DNA of 38,248 nucleotides from assembly GCA_025058425.1 (NCBI GenBank), contig JANXEG010000006.1, positions 1-38,248 on the forward strand. The letters run 5' to 3'. Origin of the DNA: Nitrososphaerales archaeon (lineage in GTDB: Archaea; Thermoproteota; Nitrososphaeria; Nitrososphaerales; JANXEG01). The notes under the pieces were generated by a model. That model made no database searches and was not told where the DNA came from. It saw only the letters and a list, made by a program, of their open reading frames with translations. The translations under genes and the position numbers were made by a program. This document shows positions 1-8,490 of the stretch, piece after piece. The number at the start of each line of letters is the position of its first letter. The stretch's first letter is position 1.

Positions 1-39
1 TACCTTTTAAAAAGAATTCAAATATTTTATAAACCTCTA

Positions 40-1392
40 TTATAATCCATCAATCTTCAGACCTATCGTTGCAAACTTCGTCTTCTTAAGAAACTCTTTT
101 GGATCAAATACTCTCCTACCATCAACTATGCAAGGATCCTTCATATATTTGATGAAATCTTCAGGCTTAAGTTTTGCAAATTCACTCCACTCTGTAACCA
201 ATATCGCGCATTCAGCACCTTTTATACAATCTATAACATCTTTAGAATAATTTACCCTTTCACCAAATATCCTTCTCGCATTATCCATAGCTTTTGGATC
301 AAAAACAGTAACTATCGCCCCTTTATTAATTAAAGTGTTAATGATTTTTATTGAAACAGCATTTCTCATATCATCGGTATCAGGCTTAAATGAAAGACCG
401 AGTATGGCGACTCTCTTCTTATTTAAACCCCCAGTGATCCTTTCAGCCAATTCTATTAACTTGTTAGGTCGATGATCATTCACTTCTATAGTCGCATCGA
501 TCAGAGGTGCCCTTTCCCCATACTTACTATACAAATTCTTTAATGCCTCAAGATCCTTTGGTAAACAAGAACCTCCCCAGCCAGCACCAGCCTTGAGAAA
601 CAAACTCCCAATCCTCTTATCAAGACCTATTCCCTTTGCTACTATATCTACATCTGCACCATCTATCTTCTGGCAAAGGTCTGCAACCATATTGATAAAA
701 CTTACCTTCATAGCCAAAAATGCATTATTCACATACTTTATCAATTCAGCATTCACAGCATTCGTCCTCAGTAGAGGGGGCATATCATCTCCATAGAATT
801 CTTTATAAAACCTCTCTAATACATCTCCAGCCCTTTTATCACACTCCCCTATCACTATGCGATCTGGTTTAAAGGTATCTTCAATAGCCCTTCCCTCTCT
901 TAAAAATTCAGGATTGGCACAGAGGCCTAAATCGATGCCCACTCTCTTCTCTGAGAACTCTTCCAATATCTTCTTTACTAGACCTTCAGTAGTGCCCGGA
1001 GGTACGGTGCTCTTAACCACTACCAAATGGTAACCCTTCTTACCCTTCAACGAAGTTGCTATACTCTTGGTTGCATACTCTACCGCTGTAAGATCTACGC
1101 TCCCATTCGGATTCGTTGGTGTGCTAACGGTTATGAATGTAAAATCTGTATTCAATATAGATTCGGTAGGGTTAGATGTGGCCTTTAAAAGACCCTTTTC
1201 ACGTACTTCTTTTATCAGCTCTTCGATACCTGGCTCATAGATGTAGCATTCACCGTTATTTATGGCTGAAACCTTCTTCAGATCTATATCCACACCGATT
1301 ACTGGAAAGCCTCTACTGGCCAAACACACAGCCGTCGCTAAACCGACGTAACCCAGTCCAAAGATAGACACTCTAACTTTTGATTCATACAT
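40..1392 (-). CDS. ugd: UDP-glucose 6-dehydrogenase (UDP-glucose/GDP-mannose dehydrogenase family)
   Basis: Predicted cytoplasmic enzyme that oxidises UDP-glucose to UDP-glucuronate with two NAD. The 450-residue protein is normal length for the family. It has an N-terminal Rossmann motif (GLGYVGLA, residues 12-19), the central NPEFLREG motif (160-167), the catalytic cysteine in GGSCLPKD (C276), and a C-terminal UDP-binding domain starting near GLSFKPDTDD. The ATG start overlaps the end of the upstream uxs gene by 8 nt, so translation is probably coupled. It is the last gene of the run galU-uxs-ugd, which supplies its substrate and uses its product. A related UDP-N-acetyl-hexosamine or GDP-mannose dehydrogenase cannot be wholly excluded, but a GalU and a UXS next door favour UDP-glucose. 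Only 39 nt follow its stop before the window edge. Confidence 0.9.
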   Translation of the reverse strand: MYESKVRVSIFGLGYVGLATAVCLASRGFPVIGVDIDLKKVSAINNGECYIYEPGIEELIKEVREKGLLKATSNPTESILNTDFTFITVSTPTNPNGSVDLTAVEYATKSIATSLKGKKGYHLVVVKSTVPPGTTEGLVKKILEEFSEKRVGIDLGLCANPEFLREGRAIEDTFKPDRIVIGECDKRAGDVLERFYKEFYGDDMPPLLRTNAVNAELIKYVNNAFLAMKVSFINMVADLCQKIDGADVDIVAKGIGLDKRIGSLFLKAGAGWGGSCLPKDLEALKNLYSKYGERAPLIDATIEVNDHRPNKLIELAERITGGLNKKRVAILGLSFKPDTDDMRNAVSIKIINTLINKGAIVTVFDPKAMDNARRIFGERVNYSKDVIDCIKGAECAILVTEWSEFAKLKPEDFIKYMKDPCIVDGRRVFDPKEFLKKTKFATIGLKIDGL

Positions 1393-2407
1393 GTTGCACT
1401 CTACCCTTAAACCACTCGATCATCTTTATTAAACCATCCTCCAAACTTACCCTAGGTTCCCATTTTAGCAAACTCTTGGCCTTCCTTATATCTGGACATC
1501 GCCTCCTCGGATCGTCCTTTCTTGCATCCTTATGAATTATAGGCGACTTCGAACCGGTCATCCTCTTAATCATCCTCGCTAGATCGATGATCTTAACTTC
1601 TTCTTCACTCCCTAAATTCATAACTTCTCTCTTAGCATCCTTAGACTCGATCATCTTCAGGAGTGCACAGATCGCATCCGTAATGTAAAGGAAGCTTCTG
1701 GTCTGCTCACCATCGCCATGCACTGTGATCGGTTCATGCTTTAAGGCCTGCATGATGAACCTAGGTATTACACGTGCATACTTCATTTCGGGATCCATCC
1801 TCGGTCCATAGGTATTAAATAATCTTGCAATCCTAATATCCAACCCATACTCCGATATATACGCCCTACAGAGCACCTCTCCAAACCTCTTGGATTCATC
1901 ATAATAACTCCTTTCACCCAACAGACTCACCTTACCTTGATATGTTTCTGGTGTAGGTACCAACTCAGCATCTCCGTAAACCTCTGAAGATGAGAGGTAC
2001 AAGACTATCGAATCATCGATCCTTGCCCTCTCCAAAATTCTTTGTAGACCTAAACTGTTGGGGAGCATCGCTTCGATGGGCCTTCTTATATAATCGTCTG
2101 GATTCGGTATACTCGCACCGTGAACGACTATATCGTATTTACCGCTCAGATCTGCACTCACTACATCTGAATTTATCAACCTAAAGTTTCCTTTCGTTAA
2201 GAGGTGCTGTATATTCTCCATCCTACCAGTTGAGAAATTATCTAAGCATGTAACATAAGAATCGAAACCGACCAAAACCTCACACAACCAACTACCTATA
2301 AATCCTGCACCGCCCGTAACTAGGATCTTAATATCCTTGAACCACGCTCTATCGACCTTTAAACCCTCGATCAACGATTGATAGTTCTGCAAAAATTCAC
2401 ACCTCAT
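1385..2407 (-). CDS. UDP-glucuronate decarboxylase (UDP-xylose synthase-like, extended SDR)
   Basis: Extended short-chain dehydrogenase of 340 residues, predicted to turn UDP-glucuronate into UDP-xylose through a 4-keto intermediate using bound NAD. Visible motifs are TGGAGFIGS (31-39), the SSSEVYGD segment (near 139-146) and the catalytic YxxxK pair (Y169, K173). The segments FNTYGPRM, DDPRRR.PDI.KAK and WEP near the C-terminus look much more like UDP-xylose synthases than dTDP-glucose 4,6-dehydratases. About 25 residues precede the Rossmann fold. The gene starts 10 nt after galU ends and overlaps ugd by 8 nt, so it sits physically between the two enzymes that make its substrate. A UDP-sugar 4-epimerase is the main alternative, but the UXS-like C-terminus argues against it. 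Confidence 0.75.
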   Translation of the reverse strand: MRCEFLQNYQSLIEGLKVDRAWFKDIKILVTGGAGFIGSWLCEVLVGFDSYVTCLDNFSTGRMENIQHLLTKGNFRLINSDVVSADLSGKYDIVVHGASIPNPDDYIRRPIEAMLPNSLGLQRILERARIDDSIVLYLSSSEVYGDAELVPTPETYQGKVSLLGERSYYDESKRFGEVLCRAYISEYGLDIRIARLFNTYGPRMDPEMKYARVIPRFIMQALKHEPITVHGDGEQTRSFLYITDAICALLKMIESKDAKREVMNLGSEEEVKIIDLARMIKRMTGSKSPIIHKDARKDDPRRRCPDIRKAKSLLKWEPRVSLEDGLIKMIEWFKGRVQHV

Positions 2408-2417
2408 CTTGTATCAT

Positions 2418-3281
2418 TTACACACATTTCCAAAGGTTGTAAGAGGTCTTCAGGGCTTCCCAGTATGTTTCAGGAGTACCTATATCGAGCCTGATCTCAT
2501 CTTCATTTAAAGTTACCGCTGTAACACCTTCTTCCCCATCTATAAGGAGTTGTATGGCATCTGTAAGTTGAATTTCACCACCCACTCCAGGCTTAACTCT
2601 CGATATGGCATCCATTATTATGGGATCAAAGATGTAGAGGGGCATTATGGCCCAGTCTGAAGGAGGTATCTGAGGCTTTTCAACGACCCTTTCCACTTTA
2701 AGCACTTCTGATCCTTCATTAACAATAGCTACACCGTACATTCTTGGTTGTGTAATCCGTTGAAGCAGGAGTGTTGCTTTCGCTTTACTCTTTGAATATC
2801 CATCTATAAGCCTTCTTATATGTGAATCTTCTTGAGAAACGATATAGGTATCTCCAGCAGATACGATGAAAGTTTCATCATCTACGAATGATTTCGCCAA
2901 AAGTACTGCATGTCCAAACCCTTTAGGCTCGGGTTGATTCACCCAAACGATCGTAGAATTCTCAACCATCTTATAGAACTCTTGCAATTCTTCAGCCAAA
3001 ATATCCTTACCTTTCTCATTCAAATCTTTAACGAACTTCCAATCTGGTGTAAAATGGTCTTCAATGGACCTCTTCCCTCTACCAACGATGAAGCAGAACT
3101 CTCTAACCCCATTACTATAAAGCTGTTCAAAGATCATCTGTAAGAGTGGCTTAACACAAAGATGCCCCTTTTTACCTTTACAGAAGATCGGTAACATTTC
3201 TTTCGGGAGTTCCTTAGTAGCTGGGATTAACCTACTGCCCAATCCTGCGGAGGTCAAGACGGCCTTCCTAATCTTCAGCAT
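2418..3281 (-). CDS. galU: UTP--glucose-1-phosphate uridylyltransferase
   Basis: Nucleotidyltransferase of 287 residues that joins UTP and glucose 1-phosphate into UDP-glucose. The N-terminus carries the GalU signature (AVLTSAGLGSRLIPATKELPKEM), and later come the KPLLQ segment, a VSAGDTY metal-site region, and VVEKP before the sugar-binding part. The length is typical of bacterial and archaeal GalU. It is the first gene of a minus-strand operon with the UDP-xylose synthase and UDP-glucose dehydrogenase, so its product feeds straight into UDP-glucuronate. Its promoter lies in the 233-bp spacer shared with the divergent aminotransferase gene. A glucose-1-phosphate thymidylyltransferase is less likely because the signature and the operon both fit UDP-glucose. 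Confidence 0.88.
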   Translation of the reverse strand: MLKIRKAVLTSAGLGSRLIPATKELPKEMLPIFCKGKKGHLCVKPLLQMIFEQLYSNGVREFCFIVGRGKRSIEDHFTPDWKFVKDLNEKGKDILAEELQEFYKMVENSTIVWVNQPEPKGFGHAVLLAKSFVDDETFIVSAGDTYIVSQEDSHIRRLIDGYSKSKAKATLLLQRITQPRMYGVAIVNEGSEVLKVERVVEKPQIPPSDWAIMPLYIFDPIIMDAISRVKPGVGGEIQLTDAIQLLIDGEEGVTAVTLNEDEIRLDIGTPETYWEALKTSYNLWKCV

Positions 3282-3514
3282 CTATGATCCACACTGAATT
3301 ATGGAATTAATTCTTCTATTTGATAAATTTTGTCTACGTAATTATTTGGTTACTCTTCCTTTATTTTAAAATCGTAAGCGTTTAAACGATCGCCTTGAAA
3401 TTGAATAAAAAGACGCTCCCATGAGATTATATCGATTTCTTCACATCTTACCAATCTACAACGAAATCCCATAAACTTTTAATAATCTTTAATCGATATG
3501 AGTGAAGAGCTACT

Positions 3515-4621
3515 ATGGTAAAGTTTAAGATCAAACTCGCAGAACCGATGATCTCTGATGAAGAGAAAGAAGCCATTTTCAAAGTCCTCTCAAGCGGTCG
3601 TTTCGTGATGGGTGAGCAGAATAGATATTTTGAGAGAGAATTTGCGAACTTTCTTGGTATAAAGTATGCAGTAGCTGTATCTTCTGGTACCGCTGCATTA
3701 CATCTCGCACTCTTAGCTTGTGGTGTGAAAGAAGGTGACGAAGTAATTACAGTTTCTCATACATTCGTCTCGACAGTCTCCATGATTATAGCGTGTGGTG
3801 CTAAACCGGTTTTGGTAGATATAGATCCTAAATTTTATACGATGGATCCCAATGAAGTAGAGAAGGCCATTACGAATAAGACTAAAGCGATCATACCCGT
3901 CCATCTATATGGACATCCTGTGGATCTCGATCCAATCATGGAGATCGCAGAAAAGCATGGTTTATACGTGATTGAGGATGCAGCCCAGGCTCATGGAGCT
4001 GAGTATAAAGGTAAGAAGGTGGGTGGATTGGGGCATATCGGTTGCTTCAGCTTCTATCCATCAAAGAATATGATGGTTGGGGGCGAAGGTGGTATGGTTG
4101 TAACTGATGATGAGGATTTAGAGAGAGATATTCGAATGCTGGCGAATCATGGTCGTAGCGATAAAGATACATTTGTAAAATTGGGTTATAATTACCGCAT
4201 GAGCGAAATTCACGCTGCCATAGGGAGAATTCAACTGATGAAGCTTAAGAATATGAATGAAATAAGGAGAAGGATTGCACGAAGATATTCGAAAGGATTT
4301 GAAGGTATAAATGGTTTAATTACACCCATCGAAGCCCCCTGGGCCTACCATGTATATCATATCTATGCTATTCGTTGCAACAATAGAGATAGATTGAGGG
4401 AATGGCTCAATGCTAGATACATCGAGACCGGTATCCATTACCGCTTACCAGTACACCATCAACCATTCTATACTTCTCTTCAACTACCGAGTTATAAGTT
4501 ACCATTCACAGAAGAGGTTACGAAGACCGTTTTATCACTACCGATACACCCAAATTTGAAGGATGATGATATCGATTACATCATCGAAAATGTAAGGGGA
4601 TTCTTCATCGAAAATCGATGA
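3515..4621 (+). CDS. DegT/DnrJ/EryC1/StrS family sugar aminotransferase
   Basis: PLP-dependent aminotransferase of 368 residues that moves an amino group to a keto-sugar nucleotide. The fold-type I features are clear: substrate and cofactor loop at SGTAALHLAL, the EDAAQAHGAEY motif with the cofactor-contacting aspartate, and the Schiff-base lysine in FSFYPSKNM (K184). The C-terminal HYRLPVHHQPF segment is typical of the ArnB/DesV branch. A T-rich TATA-like stretch (3476-3484) lies about 35 nt before the ATG, consistent with a short leader. It is divergent from the galU-uxs-ugd operon, whose UDP-xylose synthase passes through a 4-keto-pentose. A role in making an amino sugar for surface glycan or N-glycan is therefore plausible. 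The exact substrate cannot be read from the sequence. Confidence 0.85.
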   Translation: MVKFKIKLAEPMISDEEKEAIFKVLSSGRFVMGEQNRYFEREFANFLGIKYAVAVSSGTAALHLALLACGVKEGDEVITVSHTFVSTVSMIIACGAKPVLVDIDPKFYTMDPNEVEKAITNKTKAIIPVHLYGHPVDLDPIMEIAEKHGLYVIEDAAQAHGAEYKGKKVGGLGHIGCFSFYPSKNMMVGGEGGMVVTDDEDLERDIRMLANHGRSDKDTFVKLGYNYRMSEIHAAIGRIQLMKLKNMNEIRRRIARRYSKGFEGINGLITPIEAPWAYHVYHIYAIRCNNRDRLREWLNARYIETGIHYRLPVHHQPFYTSLQLPSYKLPFTEEVTKTVLSLPIHPNLKDDDIDYIIENVRGFFIENR

Positions 4622-4690
4622 AGGATCGAAATTCCACCTTAATATTTACAACACTAATTACAATAAATATCGATCAATAGTGACCCGACA

Positions 4691-4702
4691 TAATATATAT
4701 AA
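4691..4702 (+). promoter_or_regulatory. TATA box of the PEP carboxykinase gene
   Basis: An alternating A/T stretch lies 27-38 nt ahead of the ATG at 4729 in an otherwise mixed spacer. This is the position expected for an archaeal TATA box driving a leaderless or near-leaderless transcript. No Shine-Dalgarno sequence is visible before that ATG, which agrees with leaderless expression. Confidence 0.55.
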
Positions 4703-4728
4703 GATAAGAACTCCTAATATTATCCGAT

Positions 4729-6630
4729 ATGTCTACATATCTTGCATCGTCCTATCTTGAATCGTTACGCTCAAAGCTCAGCGACCTCGATTATAAAAAA
4801 CTCTCCGCAATACCAAATCCTAAAGTCCATCGATTCATCAGCGAATCTGTCGAGCTCTGTAATCCGACAAGGGTTTTTATCTGTAGTGACACTCCCGATG
4901 AAGTCGCTTACATAAAGAATATGGCCATCGTAAGTGGTGAAGAGAGCGCCGCTTTAGCCATTCCGGGCCATACCTTCCACTTCGATGGTCTTTACGATCA
5001 AGGCCGAGATCGTGCCGTCACAAAGTTCCTCGTACCTAAGGGCGATTCTTTGAGCAAAGCCCTTAATCAGATCGATCGAGATGTGGGGCTCGCTGAAATA
5101 AAGAGCTTATTGAAGGATTCGATGAAGGGCCGTACGATGATCGTCCGTTTCCTTACATTGGGGCCGGCCAACTCTGTCTTTACCATCCCTTGTATGGAAT
5201 GTACAGACTCTTGGTACGTAGCCCACAGTGTAGACCTCCTCTATAGAAAAGGTTATCAGACATTCTGCCAGATGAGCCCAGATACAGAATTCTTCAAGAC
5301 CTTACATTCGGCGGGAAAATTGGATGAAAGGATGATAAGTGTAGAGCATGAAAAGAAGCGCATTTACATAGATTACGTAGAGAATACCGTCTACAGTGTC
5401 AATACTCAATACGCTGGCAATTCTGTAGGCTTTAAGAAGCTCGCCCTTCGATTGGCGATCCGTAAAGCTCACCGTGAAGGTTGGCTGGCCGAGCACTTCA
5501 TGATAATGGGTGTACATGGCCCGAATGGTCGTAAGACATACCTTGCCGGTGCATTCCCCAGCGCCTGTGGCAAGACCTCCACCGCCATGCTTCCCGGCGA
5601 AACGATCCTTGCCGATGATATCAGCTACGTTCGCAACATCGATGGCATCTGCCGTGCTGTAAATATTGAAGCCGGCATCTTCGGCATTATACAAGATGTC
5701 AACCCTAAGGACGATCCTCTTATATACAAAGTACTCACCAGCCCTGGTGAAATCATCTTCTCCAACGTTCTCATCAAGGATGCGAAACCCTGGTGGTTGG
5801 GAATGGGTTGTGAGCTTCCCAAAGAGGGAATAAACTACAGTGGGTACTGGTACGAGGGTAAGACCGATGAACATGGTGAAAAGATCTTACCAGCTCATAA
5901 AAACGCCCGTTACACCGTATCTCTTAGGGCACTGCCGAACTGTGACCCTGAGTTGGATAATCCATTGGGTGTAGAGTTGGGTGGTATATTCTATGGAGGT
6001 CGTGATTACCGCGCCTATGTACCTGTGCAGCAAGGCTACGATTGGGACCATGGTATCATCGCCTATGGAGCAGCGCTTGAAACAGAAACGACCTTCGCGA
6101 TCGTCGAAGAGGAAGGTAAGTATGAGATAAATATAATGAGCATTCAGGATTTTGTCTCCATCCCCTTGGGGCAGTACATTAAGAATTATTTAGAGTTCGG
6201 AAGGAGGCTTAAGAAGGTACCTCTAGTCTTTGGTGTTAACTACTTCTTGAGGGATTTGAAGACGGGAAAATTCTTGAATGATCGCTTGGATAAGCATGTG
6301 TGGGTAAAGTGGATGGAGTTACGTGTGCATAACGATGTGGGTGCATTAAAATCTCCAACGGGCTTGATCCCCAAGTATGAGGATTTGCGCAGACTCTTCC
6401 GTGAAGTACGTGGTATCGATTATAAAAAAGAGGATTATATCAAGCAATTTACCATACGTGTTCGAGAGAATCTGGCCAAGGTTGAGCGTGTAGAGAAATT
6501 CTACCTAGATAACGTCCCCGATGCACCATCACGATTATTTGAAATACTCAACCAGCAACGTGAGCGTCTATTAAAGGCACAGGCGGAGTTTGGCGATTAC
6601 GTCTCACCCGAGTACTTAGAGGAACGATAG
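4729..6630 (+). CDS. pckG: Phosphoenolpyruvate carboxykinase (GTP)
   Basis: Cytoplasmic enzyme of 633 residues, normal for the GTP-using family, converting oxaloacetate and GTP to PEP, GDP and CO2. The nucleotide loop FPSACGKT (276-283) includes the hyper-reactive family cysteine C280. The second kinase motif with D296 and D297 follows, and the GYDWDHGII region and the GVNYFLRD segment are further conserved blocks. The ATP-type enzyme has different motifs and is excluded. The gene stands alone with its own TATA box. It supplies PEP for gluconeogenesis, matching the FBP aldolase/phosphatase and triosephosphate isomerase encoded about 14 kb away. Codon use is somewhat richer in GC than the neighbours, as expected of a highly expressed gene. 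Long reading frames on the opposite strand are shadows. Confidence 0.95.
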   Translation: MSTYLASSYLESLRSKLSDLDYKKLSAIPNPKVHRFISESVELCNPTRVFICSDTPDEVAYIKNMAIVSGEESAALAIPGHTFHFDGLYDQGRDRAVTKFLVPKGDSLSKALNQIDRDVGLAEIKSLLKDSMKGRTMIVRFLTLGPANSVFTIPCMECTDSWYVAHSVDLLYRKGYQTFCQMSPDTEFFKTLHSAGKLDERMISVEHEKKRIYIDYVENTVYSVNTQYAGNSVGFKKLALRLAIRKAHREGWLAEHFMIMGVHGPNGRKTYLAGAFPSACGKTSTAMLPGETILADDISYVRNIDGICRAVNIEAGIFGIIQDVNPKDDPLIYKVLTSPGEIIFSNVLIKDAKPWWLGMGCELPKEGINYSGYWYEGKTDEHGEKILPAHKNARYTVSLRALPNCDPELDNPLGVELGGIFYGGRDYRAYVPVQQGYDWDHGIIAYGAALETETTFAIVEEEGKYEINIMSIQDFVSIPLGQYIKNYLEFGRRLKKVPLVFGVNYFLRDLKTGKFLNDRLDKHVWVKWMELRVHNDVGALKSPTGLIPKYEDLRRLFREVRGIDYKKEDYIKQFTIRVRENLAKVERVEKFYLDNVPDAPSRLFEILNQQRERLLKAQAEFGDYVSPEYLEER

Positions 6631-6744
6631 CCATTCATCAGGCTACTAAAATACTCAACTGACTAAACCGCTAAAGGTATCGTACTCGTAGAGTTATCAA
6701 AGGGCTTAGTTAGATAGTAGTATAGAGGTAAAAAGTATGGAAGG

Positions 6745-6768
6745 TTTAGTGAAGATTTTAGTGAAGAT
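6745..6768. repeat. Two-copy 12-bp tandem repeat
   Basis: The unit TTTAGTGAAGAT occurs twice head to tail at 6745-6756 and 6757-6768, in the spacer between the PEP carboxykinase stop and tRNA-Glu. No gene is recognisable in the spacer. A 17-codon frame beginning at an ATG near 6737 spans the repeat but is too short to support. Confidence 0.6.
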
Positions 6769-6779
6769 AAGGGAAGGTA

Positions 6780-6809
6780 AGAGTGACTAAGAGTGACTAA
6801 AAGTGGCTA
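6780..6809. repeat. Three-copy 10-bp tandem repeat
   Basis: Units AGAGTGACTA, AGAGTGACTA and AAAGTGGCTA lie head to tail, so copies one and two are identical and the third differs at two positions. The repeat is in the spacer 3' of both pckG and the oppositely oriented tRNA-Glu gene. It is one of several three-copy repeats with a period near 10 bp in this window. Confidence 0.6.
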
Positions 6810-6848
6810 AAATAATGCAACAAGGCTGATGATTTAAAAATTGAAGGT

Positions 6849-6926
6849 TGGTGCTCCGGCCGGGATTTGAACCCGGGTCGTCAGCTCGAGAGGCTGATAT
6901 GCTTGACCGGACTACACCACCGGAGC
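6849..6926 (-). tRNA. tRNA-Glu (anticodon CTC), CCA encoded
   Basis: The cloverleaf closes fully without an intron. The acceptor GCTCCGG pairs with CCGGAGC (6853-6859). The anticodon stem TCAGC/GCTGA encloses a 7-nt loop with anticodon CTC, and the T-arm is CCGGG-TTCAAAT-CCCGG. The discriminator is A at 6852 and the CCA tail is encoded at 6851-6849. Archaeal tRNA-Glu genes have this same acceptor and D-arm pattern. Confidence 0.96.
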
Positions 6927-7012
6927 ACGAATCACATTAGAAGATATCTCCCTCTTAAATATTAATTTACTTAAGTTGGTAATATATAGCTTCTGTTGAA
7001 GTATTGTAACGT

Positions 7013-7237
7013 TTAGCTACTCCTTCGAAAGGTCTTCGCTGCGAGCTTGATATCTGCAGCCTTTACGGTCTTTCTACCTGCATGGGCTGCAAATTCAACG
7101 GCTTGCTTCGCGATGAGAATCCCTAAATCCTCCAACTCGCTCCTCAAAGCTTCTGCTGCATCATCGCTAACTCTCTCAGCACCGGCTTTCTTAATTATGC
7201 GATAGACCGCTGCGAGCCCAAACTCGGATTCGGACAT
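7013..7237 (-). CDS. Archaeal histone
   Basis: A 74-residue histone-fold protein that wraps or bridges DNA as a dimer or higher oligomer. The three-helix fold is readable: a short first helix (about 5-17, ending [15 protein letters not shown]), a long central helix (about 23-50, [16 protein letters not shown] to FAAHAG), then the loop-strand [11 protein letters not shown] and a final helix. The RKTV loop and the K.ADI.LA motif match DNA-contacting positions of HMf-type histones. It is a single-domain histone with a few extra residues (RRSS) after helix 3. A TATA-like box lies at 7268-7275, 31-38 nt before the ATG. It stands alone between tRNA-Glu and tatD. Confidence 0.93.
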   Translation of the reverse strand: MSESEFGLAAVYRIIKKAGAERVSDDAAEALRSELEDLGILIAKQAVEFAAHAGRKTVKAADIKLAAKTFRRSS

Positions 7238-7267
7238 AAAAATTCCCGAATTCTTTTCTTAAAGGCA

Positions 7268-7275
7268 ATATTTAA
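7268..7275 (-). promoter_or_regulatory. TATA-like box of the histone gene
   Basis: Read on the minus strand this gives TTAAATAT, 31-38 nt ahead of the histone ATG at 7237. That position suggests a leader of only a few nucleotides. No Shine-Dalgarno sequence is evident before the start. Confidence 0.4.
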
Positions 7276-7382
7276 CCTTTATTCCTTAAATCAGGCTTTT
7301 TTCTTAAGAATTAAAATTAAAGAAAAGATATGATGGTAAAGATTTTAAACGGTCCTTTCACGATAGATACTTTTGAACACGT

Positions 7383-8159
7383 TTGGTAAGGCTCATCGAT
7401 GCTCACATTCACCTTTCGGATCCCGAATACGAACCTATCTTCGATGTACTTAAACAGATGGTCGATAAAATGGATATCATTCTGATAGCGGTCAGTGAAG
7501 ATCTTGCTACATCTGAAAGGACTTTACAACTTGCAGATCGGTGGGGAGAGAAGGTCATACCGTTCGTAGGGATCCATCCATGGTCGGTAAAAGAAGATCC
7601 CGATCTTGATCTTGATAATTATCGAGACTTCTTGAATAGAGAAAGGGATCGAATAAAAGGTATCGGTGAGATAGGTCTCGATAAAGGTTACGTAGGCGAT
7701 GAAGGCTCTTATCAATTACAGAAACGAGTCTTTAATTCGCTACTAGAAGTAGCAGAAAAGTATAGATGGCCCGTCTCGGTCCACTCGCGCAATTCTCAGA
7801 GTGAAGTGATCGATATACTATCAACGTACAGTCTAAAGAGTGTGTTGCTTCACTGGTTTAGTGGAGGTGTAGAGGATCTGAATAGATCGATCGATCGTGG
7901 CTACTTTATCTCCTTTGGCCCTTCATTAATCTACTCCAAAAAGGCCCAAATATTGGCGAAGAATACACCAAAGGAGCTCATACTGGTGGAAAGTGATGGT
8001 CCCGTGAGGTATAAGGCCTGCTTCGAAGGTAGGATCGGTCTACCTACATTCATTCCCAGTGTGATATTCGCATTAACATCCATATTAAAGATGGAATATG
8101 CAACTATAGCTTCGATGATCTATGAAAATTCAAAAAGGTACCTTTTAGAGGGAATCTGA
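7383..8159 (+). CDS. TatD family metal-dependent hydrolase
   Basis: Amidohydrolase-fold (TIM-barrel) protein of 258 residues, related to TatD nucleases that act on DNA ends or hydrolyse phosphodiesters with divalent metals. The metal-binding motif IDAHIHL is near the N-terminus (residues 5-11). A conserved GEIGLD (glutamate ligand), the HSR motif of strand 5 and a late ESDGP (aspartate ligand) follow in the family order. The start is TTG: no in-frame ATG precedes the metal motif, and the TTG places it at the usual distance from the N-terminus. A TATA-like stretch near 7342-7350 supports a nearly leaderless message. The match is to the archaeal TatD-related branch, and the true substrate is unknown. 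Confidence 0.8.
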   Translation: MVRLIDAHIHLSDPEYEPIFDVLKQMVDKMDIILIAVSEDLATSERTLQLADRWGEKVIPFVGIHPWSVKEDPDLDLDNYRDFLNRERDRIKGIGEIGLDKGYVGDEGSYQLQKRVFNSLLEVAEKYRWPVSVHSRNSQSEVIDILSTYSLKSVLLHWFSGGVEDLNRSIDRGYFISFGPSLIYSKKAQILAKNTPKELILVESDGPVRYKACFEGRIGLPTFIPSVIFALTSILKMEYATIASMIYENSKRYLLEGI

Positions 8160-8204
8160 GACTTAACGTATTTAAAGTAGTTCGTTTATGTGTTAAGGCA
8201 ATAT

Positions 8205-8396
8205 ATGGATCGTGTCAGACGAATCTCCATGGAAATCTTAGCTCGCTATAGGAATCTATTTACCGATGACTTTGAAAAGAATAAACTTATTCTATCAAAG
8301 GTCGCGATCATCAACTCAAAACAATTAAGAAACGAATTGGCTGGCTATATAACCAGTGTAATTAGGAGAGAGAAGGCCGAGGCTGAAAAATCTTAA
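8205..8396 (+). CDS. rps17e: 30S ribosomal protein S17e
   Basis: A 63-residue basic protein matching archaeal S17e along its whole length: it begins MDRVRRIS, has ARY..LFTDDFEKNK in the middle, and ends ...IINSK.LRNELAGYITSVIRR. S17e is a small-subunit protein present in archaea and eukaryotes and absent from bacteria. A longer frame opens with GTG at 8190, but the ATG at 8205 gives the family N-terminus (M-x-x-VR), and a TATA-like ATTTAAAG near 8168-8176 sits about 30 nt upstream. A three-copy 10-bp repeat begins immediately after the stop codon, before the ubiquitin-like gene. Confidence 0.88.
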   Translation: MDRVRRISMEILARYRNLFTDDFEKNKLILSKVAIINSKQLRNELAGYITSVIRREKAEAEKS

Positions 8397-8426
8397 AAGT
8401 AACGAAAAGTAACGAAAAGTGACGAA
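8397..8426. repeat. Three-copy 10-bp tandem repeat directly after S17e
   Basis: Units AAGTAACGAA, AAGTAACGAA and AAGTGACGAA lie head to tail starting on the base after the S17e stop codon. Its phase and copy number match the repeats at 6780-6809 and 18831-18860, but the sequence differs. Confidence 0.65.
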
Positions 8427-8490
8427 GAAAATCTTTAATGGTAGATTTCAGAATTTAGATCATCTGAAATTCAAACCTATCGTGATGACG

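Noticed and set aside
5302-5874. 190-codon open frame on the minus strand inside pckG
   Set aside because: It lies wholly antisense to a complete, motif-rich PEP carboxykinase and its translation has no recognisable domain; codon bias of the sense gene explains the openness.
6737-6790. 17-codon frame (MEGLVKILVKIREGKSD) across the tandem repeat before tRNA-Glu
   Set aside because: Too short, no Shine-Dalgarno or TATA-like signal at a fitting distance, and it is created by the repeat.
8419-8490. 24-codon N-terminal extension of the ubiquitin-like protein
   Set aside because: Starts with GTG inside the tandem repeat and adds no beta-grasp sequence; the internal ATG matches the family start.
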